This document shows, one piece after another, positions 8,062-16,622 of a stretch of 64,000 nucleotides of DNA. A program made the translations under genes and the position numbers. The stretch lies in the NCBI RefSeq assembly GCF_026385475.1, contig NZ_JANIDW010000001.1, forward strand, positions 1 to 64,000, written 5' to 3'. Position 1 is the stretch's first letter; every line of letters starts with the position of its first letter. The notes beneath the pieces were generated by a model, which ran no database searches, was not told the origin of the DNA, and saw nothing but the letters and a program-made list of their open reading frames with translations. Source of the DNA: Bombella saccharophila. GTDB taxonomy: Bacteria; Pseudomonadota; Alphaproteobacteria; Acetobacterales; Acetobacteraceae.

Positions 8062-8256
8062 ATGTATGGTGCTGTGACAGGCAAGGTTGTGTTGTTTGCG
8101 GTGGTGGTGATTTTGTGTTTGCTCTCTTTGACACGGACCATCTTTTTAATGGTACGTTCTGGCGGGGAGGGAGAGGGCCTTACGGTACATGTGATTGTGC
8201 GGTTGTTGGTGCCCTTTATTCTGATTTATGCGGTTTGGTGGCTGCTTTGGGGTTAA
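8062..8256 (+). CDS. Small two-helix membrane protein on the opposite strand of the late operon
   Basis: A 64-residue protein with a perfect AAGGAGG at 8046-8052, nine bases before ATG 8062; an in-frame GTG at 8056 is too close. It has two hydrophobic helices (about residues 8-30 and 44-63) joined by a Gly/Glu loop, and ends in W-W-L-L-W-G. Its TAA and the TAA of the converging DUF4054 gene share one TTAA. It lies in a 331-base hole between two leftward head genes, so it looks like an inserted cargo gene (moron). Holin, antiholin, superinfection exclusion or a toxic peptide are all possible; the sequence does not decide. Confidence 0.72.
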   Translation: MYGAVTGKVVLFAVVVILCLLSLTRTIFLMVRSGGEGEGLTVHVIVRLLVPFILIYAVWWLLWG

Positions 8257-8717
8257 GGCCACAGGCGAGGGGGATGGGTTCGCCCCGGTAGGAAGCGCAT
8301 TTGCCGTAATGGTGCGGTAGCCTGCCAGAACATAAGACCATATTGTGTTTGGTTGAACCATCCTGCTTGTTTGGGGAGAGCACTGCCATCAAAACTGATG
8401 GATACGGAGCCGCGTGTGGCGGAGGCGATGCGCCCAACAGGTGGGGTAGTAGGAGAGGATGCGTCAGTATTATACGCTTTGTTATTGGCAAAAAGCTGTG
8501 CCTGATGAGCTACGAGCAGCCAGAGGAGTGTTCGGCGTTGTGTGAGGCTCTGAATAGGGGAGCGGGCCGTGTTATTGAGGATAAGCTCGGCAAGGTGGAA
8601 GAAGCTCTCGGCTTGTGGGGCGGTGATGGTTTCGGAAAAGGAAGGGTACGCCGCTAACCAATCCGTATAGGAAAAGGGAACAACGCCGGGGGATGTCATC
8701 GGTGGTTCTGGGGTCAT
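8253..8717 (-). CDS. DUF4054 head-tail connector protein
   Basis: A 154-residue protein read from ATG 8717 with AAGGA seven bases upstream (a longer frame to 8765 is less likely). It has the DUF4054 signature: F[12 protein letters not shown] followed by I-T-A[11 protein letters not shown], a helical [13 protein letters not shown], and a S-V-S-I-S-F-D segment. Family members are head completion or adaptor proteins attached to the portal (HK97 gp6-like fold). It follows the capsid genes in the usual order. Confidence 0.85.
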   Translation of the reverse strand: MTPEPPMTSPGVVPFSYTDWLAAYPSFSETITAPQAESFFHLAELILNNTARSPIQSLTQRRTLLWLLVAHQAQLFANNKAYNTDASSPTTPPVGRIASATRGSVSISFDGSALPKQAGWFNQTQYGLMFWQATAPLRQMRFLPGRTHPPRLWP

Positions 8718-8794
8718 GCGGGTGTCCTTACAAGGAAATGAGCCGAGAGGCTGCCTTCCCCTCATAAAGACGGGAAGGCAGGGTATAGGGAGGT

Positions 8795-9208
8795 TTATGC
8801 AGCAGAGTGCAGTGGGGTGACGCCCTCAACCAAGGATGTATGTTCGGCCCCTTCAAGGCCGGTACGTTCTTTGGCGAGTTCGTTCATGGCGTTATCAGCG
8901 CGGGCGGCTGTGGTTTCGGCAAAAACGAGTTTCTGGGTGACGAGGCTGGAAGTTTTGTTTTGTTCTAGCCATGCTTTCCAAAAATCTGTGGGGACATTGG
9001 TGCGACCAGCGCGGCCAAGGAGCCGGTTTTCCAACGGATGGTAGTGTGGGTCTTGCCGGATGCCGTTGAGTGTGATGGATGCACGGGCCTGTGGAGGGGC
9101 CATAATAGGGGCACTAGCCTGAGCGCGTTCGCTCAGGCTAGGCAGGTCGTGCAGGTCGAGCCGGATGCCGGATGGGAGGCGGCAGAGAACGGTGACATGA
9201 TCGGCCAT
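8795..9208 (-). CDS. Uncharacterised phage head-region protein
   Basis: A 137-residue protein lying between the major capsid and DUF4054 genes, three bases after the capsid stop, preceded by an AGGAAT sequence. The first half is predicted beta ([15 protein letters not shown]) with S-I-T-L-N-G-I, and the second half is helical with K-T-S-S-L-V-T and an acidic Ala-rich tail. Such short genes after DUF2184 capsid proteins are common but poorly characterised. A capsid-associated or assembly role is inferred from position only. Confidence 0.55.
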   Translation of the reverse strand: MADHVTVLCRLPSGIRLDLHDLPSLSERAQASAPIMAPPQARASITLNGIRQDPHYHPLENRLLGRAGRTNVPTDFWKAWLEQNKTSSLVTQKLVFAETTAARADNAMNELAKERTGLEGAEHTSLVEGVTPLHSAA

Positions 9209-9211
9209 AGG

Positions 9212-10234
9212 TTAGATTCCTGTCATGGTGACGCAGGCGACGGGGTAGAACCAGATGGTCCCCCAGCTGCCTTGCGATTTCTTTTGGCGGATGTAGGAGC
9301 TGTAGCGTTCTACCGTGTGAGCGCGGAGTTTCTCGGTGAAGGCGGTGGTGACGCTCTCTTGCCCATCGACTTCGCGTAGGAAGAGCTGAAGCTGCGTGAC
9401 CTTTGTCTGGCCGCCCGAAAGTGTGCTTCCGGCTTCTGGCAGGGTTTCGATCTTTAAGTTCGGTAGGTTTTCGCGCAGTAAATCGCGGAGGGATGTGCGG
9501 TATTGGTTGCTATAAAGCAAGCATTGCTGACGCTCTGTCGGGATGACGAGTGTCAATGGGCTTTCTAACGTGACATTGCCGCCCATCTGCTCGGAGAGCT
9601 GCTGGAAGGCTTTGAGGATGTCGTTATAGACCTGCACCGGGTCGGTCATGCTCAGCCAGTCATTGCTGCCTGTGGCAGTGCCGGAAGGGCCGATTTTGGG
9701 GCTAGGTTGGATGGCCGGTGGTAGGGCGGTGTCATTGAGAGCACCGCGCAGCTGTAGGCCTTCCATACCGAATAGGCTGATGCGGTTGCTTGTTTTATTA
9801 AGGACAGAGATGGAGGCCTCATTCTTACGGGAGACCCAGTCTAGTCGGGCAGCCCCCATGCGTTCTGCTTCACGCTCACCCCATTTTGTCCATGTCTGGA
9901 AGTGGAAGGATTGACGTTGGACCCAGTTAGCGTTGGCGTCACTATCGCCGGAGCTATCATAATCGCCGTAGGAGGCTGTCTGGCCGGAGAGTTCTACGAA
10001 AGGGAATTGAGCGGTGTCTGTCAGCCAGTCGCCCTTTTGCCCCTGACCATAGATGGCTTCGGCGCGGATAGGGGTGATGATCGCTTTGATCGTGCGGGGG
10101 TCTGTATAGGTGGAGAAAATGCTCGGAATCCCTGAGTTAGGGGCCGTAGCGTTGTCGAAGGCTAAGTTATGGTCAAGGATGCCATGGACGCCGAAATCGC
10201 GTTGAAGCATGGCAGGGGAGATGGAGTGGGTCAT
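9212..10234 (-). CDS. Major capsid protein (DUF2184)
   Basis: A 340-residue protein with DUF2184 features: an N-terminal helix, S-I-F-S-T-Y-T-D-P near residue 40, A-E-A-I-Y-G-Q-G near residue 60, G-D-Y-D/S-S-S-G-D-S-D-A-N, the R-Q-S-F-H-F-Q-T-W-T-K-W-G-E-R-E motif, and a long alpha/beta C-terminal part ending in W-F-Y-P-V-A-C-V-T. These proteins build the icosahedral shell. It is followed by the small uncharacterised gene and preceded by the cement protein gene, the normal AP22-like layout. Confidence 0.88.
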   Translation of the reverse strand: MTHSISPAMLQRDFGVHGILDHNLAFDNATAPNSGIPSIFSTYTDPRTIKAIITPIRAEAIYGQGQKGDWLTDTAQFPFVELSGQTASYGDYDSSGDSDANANWVQRQSFHFQTWTKWGEREAERMGAARLDWVSRKNEASISVLNKTSNRISLFGMEGLQLRGALNDTALPPAIQPSPKIGPSGTATGSNDWLSMTDPVQVYNDILKAFQQLSEQMGGNVTLESPLTLVIPTERQQCLLYSNQYRTSLRDLLRENLPNLKIETLPEAGSTLSGGQTKVTQLQLFLREVDGQESVTTAFTEKLRAHTVERYSSYIRQKKSQGSWGTIWFYPVACVTMTGI

Positions 10235-10281
10235 GCGAATGCCTTAATGAGTTTTTGGGGTATAGAGATGTGACAGCGCAA

Positions 10282-10782
10282 TTAGGCCGCTACAGGGTGC
10301 ATTGGGCCGGAGATGATGATGAGTTCTCCCGCTGCACCACCACGAGAGACGACCCAGCCTGTTGGAACGGTGCCCTGTGGTGTGTTGGATGGAGAAGCGG
10401 TTTGTAAGCTGCCATCGGTTGTATTGGCGTAAACGGCTTGGCCAGCACTGGAAGCTGTTGTGGCGAGTGCCCAGAAGTCACCACCTTCTGCAAGGCTTGC
10501 GGCAAAGCCTGCGGGGAGTGTCATTGTGGCGGATTGGAGATATTGTGTCATCACGCCTTGCTGGCTGCGATAGAGGAAGCCTGCCGGTGCGGTCGTGCCG
10601 CTGTTGCTCAGGGTAATGCCGTCATCATTGCGCCATGCGAAATGAGCGATGGTGAGGCCATTATTACCCGCGACGAATCCGCCTTCTGGCGCGATGGAGG
10701 TGCGGATGGGGTTGGCACTAGCGGGGGCACCGGGGAAGCCTTGCGGCCATGTGTATGAGACTGTCTGTTGGAAATCGGACAT
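10282..10782 (-). CDS. Structural cement / head decoration protein (Gp24-like)
   Basis: A 166-residue protein resembling the structural cement protein Gp24 family that decorates and stabilises DUF2184 shells. It has the N-terminal Y-x-W-P-Q-G-F-P-G, a G-F-V-A-G-N-N-G-L-T-I-A-H-F-A-W pattern, R-S-Q-Q-G-V-M-T-Q-Y-L and a C-terminal G-E-L-I-I-I-S-G strand. Gly/Ala/Thr-rich, no membrane segment. AGGAA precedes the ATG. It lies between the DUF2213 gene and the capsid gene. Confidence 0.8.
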   Translation of the reverse strand: MSDFQQTVSYTWPQGFPGAPASANPIRTSIAPEGGFVAGNNGLTIAHFAWRNDDGITLSNSGTTAPAGFLYRSQQGVMTQYLQSATMTLPAGFAASLAEGGDFWALATTASSAGQAVYANTTDGSLQTASPSNTPQGTVPTGWVVSRGGAAGELIIISGPMHPVAA

Positions 10783-10816
10783 GGAAAAGATTCCTGCTTA
10801 TAGGATGGAGAGGTGA

Positions 10817-11854
10817 TTAATAACGGCGTGGTGCGCTATAGGAGGCGGAAGCTTTATCGGCTGCGAGGGGAGTGTGAGCCGCGTTATAAGCCGGTGGAGC
10901 CATAGTGGTGAGGCGTGCATGGACAAGTGCGCGCAAGCCCGCTTGATTAACCTCTGTGAGGCTATCGGCGGCCATACCAGAGTGTTGAAGAGCGTAGCGA
11001 TAAACATCCTCTGCGCTATCCATACCGTGAACATCGCCAACGAGGGGGCGAACGAGGCGGCAGGCTTCTTCTGTGGCGAGGCGTAAGGCGCGGTCGGCGG
11101 CGATGGCCTTTTGAATAGCGGCGTTGAGGGCGGCTTCTTTATCTTCAGCCTGATTTTCAGCCGGTAGGTCTGTTGGTTGATGTGTTTTGATGGTTTCTGC
11201 CTCATTATGTGGCGGTGTGTTAGGAATGTCGCTCTCTATAGCGGGGGAATGTGCATCGGTTTTTGTCATGGTGGTGTGTGTCCTATTATGTGAGGGGGAA
11301 GCCGGAGCGGGAGATGAATCGTGGACGAGGACATCTGGTCCGGCTCGACCTTTTGTTACGAGAGCAATATGATTGCCTCGAATGTTAATCATGCGGCCAT
11401 CATAGGGTTGGCCCCCATATGTGCCGGGTGTCATATCGGCCTCATAAGCGTAGCCGCAGGAAAGTTCTTTCTGCTCACCGGATTGGATGCGGGCGATGGC
11501 GGGGCCATCGAAAATGACCATGCCGACGGTCAGATAAGGGGCTTCAAAGAGGGCATTATCCATGGTGGCCCCAACGGTGAGTTCTCGTGGGTGGGCCTGG
11601 GCACTGGTGGGGATATGCTCCTCTAGAATAGGGAGAGAGTTAAAGCTGTCTGCTGCTTTTGCGAGTTCGTGAGGGTCGCGCAGGAGGCGGTATGGCTGGT
11701 CTGGATGCAGGCCGAGTTTGTCGTAATGGGGGATTTCTCGGCCTTGATAAGTGCAGATATTAGCTTTGCTGATGGGGGTGCGCTCTACACGCAGGCGGCC
11801 ATTATCATCAAAGCTGCGGACAGAGCCGCTGCGGTCATAAGCGAGGATGGTCAT
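10817..11854 (-). CDS. DUF2213 prohead protease/scaffold-like protein
   Basis: A 345-residue protein from ATG 11854, whose ATGA overlaps the portal stop. Residues 1-190 are the DUF2213 domain: N-terminal Y-D-R-S-G-S-V-R, R-T-P-I-S-K-A-N-I-C-T-Y-Q-G-x-E-I, L-L-R-D-P-x-E-L, P-I-L-E-E-H, G-A-T-M-D-N-A, K-E-L-S-C-G-Y and a N-H-I-A-L-V-T-K-G-R-A-G segment. The family acts in head maturation. The remainder is a charged helical region (about 200-280) like a scaffold, with a second Ala-rich helix after it. The catalytic residues are probably the conserved His in N-H-I-A-L-V and the Ser in E-L-S-C-G. Confidence 0.82.
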   Translation of the reverse strand: MTILAYDRSGSVRSFDDNGRLRVERTPISKANICTYQGREIPHYDKLGLHPDQPYRLLRDPHELAKAADSFNSLPILEEHIPTSAQAHPRELTVGATMDNALFEAPYLTVGMVIFDGPAIARIQSGEQKELSCGYAYEADMTPGTYGGQPYDGRMINIRGNHIALVTKGRAGPDVLVHDSSPAPASPSHNRTHTTMTKTDAHSPAIESDIPNTPPHNEAETIKTHQPTDLPAENQAEDKEAALNAAIQKAIAADRALRLATEEACRLVRPLVGDVHGMDSAEDVYRYALQHSGMAADSLTEVNQAGLRALVHARLTTMAPPAYNAAHTPLAADKASASYSAPRRY

Positions 11855-13302
11855 GGGCTCTCTTTGGAAGAAGTTGGCTCTGGCGTGGCGGAGAGATGCT
11901 GCCAAAGGGGGTTGAAGGTGATTTCTAAAGCGGGGTCGGTCGCCCCCCAGAGATTGAGTTGAAGGAGGGTGAGTAACCGCGTGAGAACGGGGCGCATATG
12001 AGCTTCTTGAAAGGCGGCGATTTCATCATAAAAAACACGGATTTCTCCTGCTGAGGAGGCGTTTAACCCGTTGGGTGTAATGCCAAAGAGTTTGACTAAG
12101 GGGATACCGGGGATGGAGGCCATGGCCTCCATAGCTTGTGCTTGGAGGTCTGCCAGCCCGGTGAGGGGCGTGGCGATGATGGAGATGTCCTCATTTTGGT
12201 GGTCGGCTACGATGATGTCTTGGCCTTCCGATATCTTCTGCATAAAGGAGGCGCGGCCTGTGATGGAGGTTGTGGGGTCTGTTTCATCGCTGGTGCCGGT
12301 GGCCATGAGGCCGCCCATGTCGGTTTTTAAAACCAGTTTGGAGAAGTTGGCGGTGATGTTGCTGATGCTGTTCCGTGTTCGTAAGAAATTATGAACATAC
12401 GGACGTAGCTGTTGGGTGAGGCTCATACCGCCAAAATTGAAGGAAGGTTTAAAAAGGTCTGACACGCCGTAGGGGATCATACTGATGAGACGGTCGCGAT
12501 GGACGAGGCAGCCTTGCACCCACCAATTACGGGGGCGGTAATAATCATCTTGTAGGGGGGAGTCTGCATTATAGGCGTTGGGGGTTGTCCAAATGGGCTC
12601 GATTGTTTTTAGCCCGGCGAGTGTGCCTTTGCGGACGCCGTTGGAGGTGAGGGGGAGGGGGAGTGTTTGGCCGTATGTTGTGCGGGGTGTGTCAGCCATA
12701 TTGAGCCAAATATGGCCGATGCCGTAGAGTAGGCTATCGAGGATTTGTTGGTGGAGGAGTTCGCGAATATTGAGTCGTTTCATTTCGACTTCAAGCGCGT
12801 GGAGGCGGGTTGTAGGGTCTTGAGGGATTTCGGGAGGGGGACAATCGGCAGGATTATGTGTGCTAAGGCTAATCCATTCTCGCGTAGCTTCACGGGCGAT
12901 GACATCGCAAGGTTTGCGGAATTCGGCGCGTTGGGCCATTTGAGCGAGGGTTGGGTAGCCAAGAAAGCCCAAACCATCGGCCATCCAAGAGGGTTGGGAG
13001 GTGGTTTGGCCCATAGCCCAACTGGTGATGTCTGCTGTGGTGCTAGGCGCGGCATCGGAGCCAAGAGGGGTGGGGCGGTTATAACCTTCTGGCACGATAC
13101 CCGGTGGTGGTTGGTAGGGCATGAAGTGTGAGGTTGTGTTGGGGGAGAGGGTGGGTGGCTCGGTGCGTCTTAGGCGTTTGAGCCATGAGACAGGCGTTTT
13201 ATGAGGGGTAGTAGGGTGGCGTGGTGGAAGGGGGTCTTGCCTGTTATGAGAGGGGGTGGGCTGCTTCTTGGTAAAGAGGCGTGTTAGGGAGAAGCCGGAC
13301 AT
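11851..13302 (-). CDS. Phage portal protein (DUF1073)
   Basis: A 483-residue protein with DUF1073 portal features: a Pro/Thr-rich N-terminus of about 75 residues, a G-F-L-G-Y-P-T-L-A-Q-M-A-Q segment, R-K-P-C-D-V-I-A-R-E-A-T-R-E-W, and the wing-domain region with L-H-Q-Q-I-L-D-S-L-L-Y-G. The C-terminal third has S-I-P-G-I-P-L-V-K-L-F-G-I-T-P-N-G-L-N-A-S-S-A-G-E. Portals form the dodecameric ring at the packaging vertex. It is separated from the large terminase by 184 bases holding a + strand mini-gene. No MuF-like gene follows. This DUF1073 family also contains proteins named Acb1 in databases, but position and length favour portal. Confidence 0.85.
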   Translation of the reverse strand: MSGFSLTRLFTKKQPTPSHNRQDPLPPRHPTTPHKTPVSWLKRLRRTEPPTLSPNTTSHFMPYQPPPGIVPEGYNRPTPLGSDAAPSTTADITSWAMGQTTSQPSWMADGLGFLGYPTLAQMAQRAEFRKPCDVIAREATREWISLSTHNPADCPPPEIPQDPTTRLHALEVEMKRLNIRELLHQQILDSLLYGIGHIWLNMADTPRTTYGQTLPLPLTSNGVRKGTLAGLKTIEPIWTTPNAYNADSPLQDDYYRPRNWWVQGCLVHRDRLISMIPYGVSDLFKPSFNFGGMSLTQQLRPYVHNFLRTRNSISNITANFSKLVLKTDMGGLMATGTSDETDPTTSITGRASFMQKISEGQDIIVADHQNEDISIIATPLTGLADLQAQAMEAMASIPGIPLVKLFGITPNGLNASSAGEIRVFYDEIAAFQEAHMRPVLTRLLTLLQLNLWGATDPALEITFNPLWQHLSATPEPTSSKESP

Positions 13303-13339
13303 GAGAAAGACCTATCTTTAACGGGGAGGACGTTGGTTT

Positions 13340-13474
13340 ATGGGATGGTTAGATTGGAAAGCGCCGCCGCAACGCATTGCAGCACGGATGTTATGGTTGG
13401 CTGTTTGTGCTGGTGTGGTGTTGGGTGGGGCTGTGGGTGGTTTTATTTTATGGGGGATAATGGCTGGGCAGTGA
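13340..13474 (+). CDS. 44-residue single-span membrane protein opposite the late genes
   Basis: The frame starts at ATG 13340 after a GGGGAGGA at 13323-13330 and ends with TGA at 13472-13474. It encodes a short amphipathic N-terminus (W-L-D-W-K then P-P-Q-R-I-A-A-R) and one strongly hydrophobic helix from about residue 18 to 41. It lies in the gap between the large terminase (ending 13487) and the portal (starting 13302), on the opposite strand to both. A good ribosome-binding site and a coherent membrane helix support it; it is too short for certainty. Function unknown; compare the similar mini-gene at 8062. Confidence 0.55.
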   Translation: MGWLDWKAPPQRIAARMLWLAVCAGVVLGGAVGGFILWGIMAGQ

Positions 13475-13486
13475 GGATTAGTGTGG

Positions 13487-14710
13487 CTAGGCAAAACGTG
13501 AGAAGTCCGGCAGGGGGGTGTGGTTGGTAATGAGGCCGTCCAACGCGTAGCGAAGCGCATCGATATAATGGTTATTGGCGTCTTCAATATGGGGGAGGAT
13601 GTCGCCGGTGAGAGGGTCAGTTTTATAGCGATAGAGGCGGAACTCCCGTGCGGTTTCTACGCAGCGTGGATGGATATGGATGGCGCGGAATGATTTGAGA
13701 CGCTCTATGCCGTCTTGCACGCTGCCGGGCCATTTTTTGGCGGATGTGATACGGAAGTGATGGCGGTTTTTGAGGTAATTGATGGTTTCGGGGCGGGCAT
13801 TATCGGCGCGGATAGGCCAATGACGGATGGCGGGGAGTGTCTCGAAGAGGGAGGGGAGTTGGTCTAGGGGGATGTTTGTGCCGCCAGCCTCATAGTCGAT
13901 ATGGAGGATATCGTCATGGATGAAGCAGCGGACGAGAGCGGTGGGGTCCCGCGAGAAGCCCCAATCTACACCGAAATGGAAGCGGCAAGATTCGGGAGTG
14001 GTGAATGATTTTATGCTGACGCGATCGGGGAAGATGAGGGCATCATGATGCTGTTGGTAATCTCCTTCCCAAATATGGTCGTAATCTTGTGGGCGTAATG
14101 TTTGGTCGCGTTTTCGTTCCTCATTCAAAACATTTGGGAACCAAGGGTTGTCGGACCAGCGTGCGTGGATGGTGATGATGGAGGGGTCATCCTCATGAGA
14201 GGGGTTACGCATGAAGGCATCGACAGGGTCGGAAGGGTGGTTGGGGTTCCAGCTGAACCAGATTTCTGAACCGGGCTTGCGGATGGTGGGGCGGAGGAGT
14301 TTGAGGGAGTGGGCAGAGAGGGATTGGGCTTCTTCCACCCATGCGATGTCCATGCCTTCGAGTGATTTAATGGTTTCGGCGTTATGGGTTTGCATGCCTT
14401 GGAACAAGATGACGCCTCCGCCGGGGGTGATGATTTCTCTCTCTTTAATGGTGAAGTGGTGGTGTAATCCTAGCCGGTTGATTGTGTCGCAAAGTAACTG
14501 ATGAACAGATGTTGCGAGGGATTTTTGGATTTCGCGAATGCAGACAGCGCGGAGGCCGGGGTGGAGTGTGGCTTGTTCGATTAATAAGCCGGCGAAGAAG
14601 TGCGATTTGCCGGAGCCGCGGCCGCCCCAGATGCCTTTATAGCGTGATGGTTTGAGTAAGGGAGCAAAGGCGCGTGGGGTGGTGATGGTGAGGTGGGTCT
14701 GAGGCGGCAT
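13487..14710 (-). CDS. Terminase large subunit
   Basis: A 407-residue packaging motor with Walker A G-G-R-G-S-G-K-S at residues 29-36, a Walker B-like D-I-A-W-V-E-E-A at 122-129 with the catalytic Glu, and a coupling motif S-W-N-P near 163. A nuclease domain begins at F-G-V-D-W-G-F-S-R-D-P (about 245) with acidic metal ligands and ends with a D-A-L-R-Y helix. It is the PBSX/terminase_3-like type. It translocates DNA and cuts the concatemer. It starts six bases after the small subunit stop, with AAGGGG upstream. Confidence 0.92.
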   Translation of the reverse strand: MPPQTHLTITTPRAFAPLLKPSRYKGIWGGRGSGKSHFFAGLLIEQATLHPGLRAVCIREIQKSLATSVHQLLCDTINRLGLHHHFTIKEREIITPGGGVILFQGMQTHNAETIKSLEGMDIAWVEEAQSLSAHSLKLLRPTIRKPGSEIWFSWNPNHPSDPVDAFMRNPSHEDDPSIITIHARWSDNPWFPNVLNEERKRDQTLRPQDYDHIWEGDYQQHHDALIFPDRVSIKSFTTPESCRFHFGVDWGFSRDPTALVRCFIHDDILHIDYEAGGTNIPLDQLPSLFETLPAIRHWPIRADNARPETINYLKNRHHFRITSAKKWPGSVQDGIERLKSFRAIHIHPRCVETAREFRLYRYKTDPLTGDILPHIEDANNHYIDALRYALDGLITNHTPLPDFSRFA

Positions 14711-14716
14711 GAGGGT

Positions 14717-15175
14717 TTACCCCTTCATTAAGGTATCGGTTTTATTATCTGGAGGAGGGGTGTTGGGGTCGATAATGACGCGTTGGATAGTGTGAAGGGG
14801 GCCGCCCTCTTGGCCAGTATGTTCGACTGTTTGTCGTTCACCATAGCGTTTGGGCGCGCGCCGGGCCATAAGCCAGCGAAGTGTGTCGAACTGGAGTTTA
14901 AAGAGGTTGACGGTGGCGGTGTCGGCTTTGTCGGGCAGGGTTGCAAGATGAGAGAGGATTTTGGCCTCTAAGCTATCGGCTGAGAGGTCTCTTGCATGGC
15001 GGTAGCGGGGAAGGAGGGCTGGTTTTTTGTATAGCCAGCGATAGAAGCTGCGGAGGGTAGGGCGATGTGTGCCAGAGCAGATGTCATGCAAGGGGTGGCC
15101 GAGCATGAGGTCCTCCATCATTTCATCAAAGAGAGATTGTGAGAACGTGACGGGCTTTTTGCGCTGTGTCTTCAT
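14717..15175 (-). CDS. Terminase small subunit
   Basis: A 152-residue protein directly upstream of the large terminase. It shows a helix-turn-helix-like region L-F-D-E-M-M-E-D-L and R-S-F-Y-R-W-L-Y-K-K followed by the Y-R-H-A-R-D-L-S-A-D motif seen in Sf6-type small terminases, a long coiled region (about residues 75-100) and a charged, Pro-rich tail. It should recognise the packaging site. Its ATG overlaps the upstream gene stop (ATGA), so the two are translationally coupled. Confidence 0.78.
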   Translation of the reverse strand: MKTQRKKPVTFSQSLFDEMMEDLMLGHPLHDICSGTHRPTLRSFYRWLYKKPALLPRYRHARDLSADSLEAKILSHLATLPDKADTATVNLFKLQFDTLRWLMARRAPKRYGERQTVEHTGQEGGPLHTIQRVIIDPNTPPPDNKTDTLMKG

Positions 15176-15582
15176 GTAAGGTGTCTGAGATGTGCAGAGT
15201 GGCGAATGGGCCGACCAGAGAAAAGGGGGAGGCGTTTGCTCTCTAGCGTGCTGATTTGTAGTTCCCTATGGGTGCGGAGGCGGAGCTGGGTGAGTGTTAG
15301 AGCGGAGATATAGGTGTCCTCTGCTATGACGGCATTGCGTTGTTTGAGGAAGGGGATGGCTCTAATGACAGCATTTTGTTTCAGGCCCAAAATAAGTTCA
15401 TCGCGCCAGCTAAGGGGAATGTCAGCTCTATGATGGAGGTCTGGTGCTTCATAGAGGGGGCAGAGAACGAGGCGGGGGCCGTCCTCGGCTAAAACGACGC
15501 AGCGGCCGCGTTTGGTTGTGACAATGCGACCGCGTCCGAGCGGCTGCTCGGCGGTAGAGAGGGCCTGTGCCATAAGAGACAT
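15172..15582 (-). CDS. Uncharacterised protein at the head of the late operon
   Basis: A 136-residue protein at the upstream end of the terminase operon. The first 50 residues (G-R-G-R-I-V-T-T-K-R-G-R-C-V-V-L and R-L-V-L-C-P-L-Y) have the strand pattern of a small SH3-like barrel, distantly reminiscent of PemK/MazF folds. The usual catalytic pattern is not clear, so no function is assigned. The C-terminal part is basic and helical. A second ATG at 15573 has a better upstream GGA, so the start could be three codons later. It is coupled by overlap to the small terminase gene. Confidence 0.6.
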   Translation of the reverse strand: MSLMAQALSTAEQPLGRGRIVTTKRGRCVVLAEDGPRLVLCPLYEAPDLHHRADIPLSWRDELILGLKQNAVIRAIPFLKQRNAVIAEDTYISALTLTQLRLRTHRELQISTLESKRLPLFSGRPIRHSAHLRHLT

Positions 15583-15664
15583 CCGTTTTTTAGAGAAGGA
15601 ATATGTGGGATGAGCCGTATGAAAGGGGCTCTATCGACCAGATTCTAGGTGCCGGGTTACGGCA

Positions 15665-15698
15665 ATAAAAAAGCCGTATGCCTTATTGGCACACGGCT
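15665..15698 (-). terminator. Intrinsic terminator in the regulator-late gene spacer
   Basis: Read on the - strand, AGCCGTGTGCC (15698-15688), a five-base loop, then GGCATACGGCT (15682-15672) pairs over 11 positions with one mismatch, followed by a run of T. It would end transcription coming from the gene at 15771-16418 before the terminase operon, so late expression needs its own promoter or antitermination. The 188-base stretch 15583-15770 holds nothing else I can recognise. Confidence 0.78.
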
Positions 15699-15770
15699 CG
15701 CGATGATGAGGTTTTTATAGGGGAAAGCGGGCGGGCTGTCAATGAGAAAATGAGGTGGTGATGATTTTAT

Positions 15771-16418
15771 TTAGGAGCGTAGTTCAACAGCGGTGATTTT
15801 CTGCGGTTTGTTGAGGATATGCTCGCCATGTTGGATGATTTTTTGCATGCCTTTAGGGGCGATATTATAGGTTTTGGAGAGGGTTGGAATATCTAACCCT
15901 TGGCGGTGTTGTCGGGCGATATGGACGGCTTGGCGGGCTTTGGCGCGCCGTTGTTCTAGCCAAAAATCAGCGAGCATCTCCAGTGTGGTGGCGCAGTCAT
16001 CGGCGGCTTTTTTGCGGGCGCGATCTGGATGGAGATTAGGGTAGAGTTTGGAGCCGAGTGAGGTAAAGGACCATCCTAACCCAAGTAAATTGACGAGGAG
16101 TTGATGCCGCTCGCGCCCTGCATGGCGGCGGAATGCTTTGAGGCGGCCCCAGGCTTTGCCTTGTAGGGCGTTAAAAGTGAAGACATTTCCTGCTAGGGCG
16201 GGGGCTCCGCCATCTTTCATGATGTCGAGATAGCCATGCTCGGCCAACATCCAATCCTTAACCCATTGTTCTGCCTCCGAAATTACTTCAGCTTTGAGGC
16301 GCGAAGAAAGTGCGCCTAGGGTATTGGCGCGGCGGCGACGGCGGCCAAGGGTCTCATAATCGACCTTGCGTGTGCGTTCCCGTGTGGGGGTTGTGGTTAG
16401 ATAGTTAATACGTGACAA
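15771..16418 (-). CDS. Putative phage regulator divergent from the repressor
   Basis: A 215-residue basic protein read from TTG 16418, with AAGGAG about seven bases upstream. It is the first gene leftwards from the repressor, the place of cro/early or late regulators. The N-terminal 45 residues are Arg/Thr rich (R-R-R-R-R near 30). The middle is helical, and a C-terminal segment (about 172-200) reads as a helix-turn-helix: G-L-D-I-P-T-L-S-K-T-Y-N-I then P-K-G-M-Q-K-I-I. I infer a DNA-binding role, perhaps an activator or antiterminator of the late operon because a terminator lies just downstream. No named family recognised. Confidence 0.6.
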   Translation of the reverse strand: MSRINYLTTTPTRERTRKVDYETLGRRRRRANTLGALSSRLKAEVISEAEQWVKDWMLAEHGYLDIMKDGGAPALAGNVFTFNALQGKAWGRLKAFRRHAGRERHQLLVNLLGLGWSFTSLGSKLYPNLHPDRARKKAADDCATTLEMLADFWLEQRRAKARQAVHIARQHRQGLDIPTLSKTYNIAPKGMQKIIQHGEHILNKPQKITAVELRS

Positions 16419-16481
16419 AGGACGACTCCTTGAAAATGAATCATGATGGGGTTAGAGGCGTGGGTTTTGAGAGGATGATGT

Positions 16482-16622
16482 GGGTATTTTCCCTTGTAAG
16501 TGATGTGTGAGCGACATCTTAGTGAGGAATGGATTTAAAATGCGGGGAAATATCCTCGGATGTCAAGATGAATTAGGGAAAAATCCCGTATAGACTTTTT
16601 TTTAGAATTAGGGATAATCCCC
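16482..16622. promoter_or_regulatory. Repressor operator cluster
   Basis: Four related GGG..CCC half-site palindromes occur between the divergent genes: GGGTATTTTCCC (16482-16493), GGGAAATATCCT (16545-16556), GGGAAAAATCCC (16576-16587) and GGGATAATCCCC (16611-16622). The last two share the flanks TTA and CGTA. The last overlaps the repressor -10 and abuts its start codon. This is the layout of a CI-type operator set controlling the divergent promoters, including autoregulation. Which protein binds is inferred. Confidence 0.72.

Noticed and set aside
15172-15582. PemK/MazF toxin
   Set aside because: The first strands are similar in pattern, but catalytic residues and a partner antitoxin gene are not seen.
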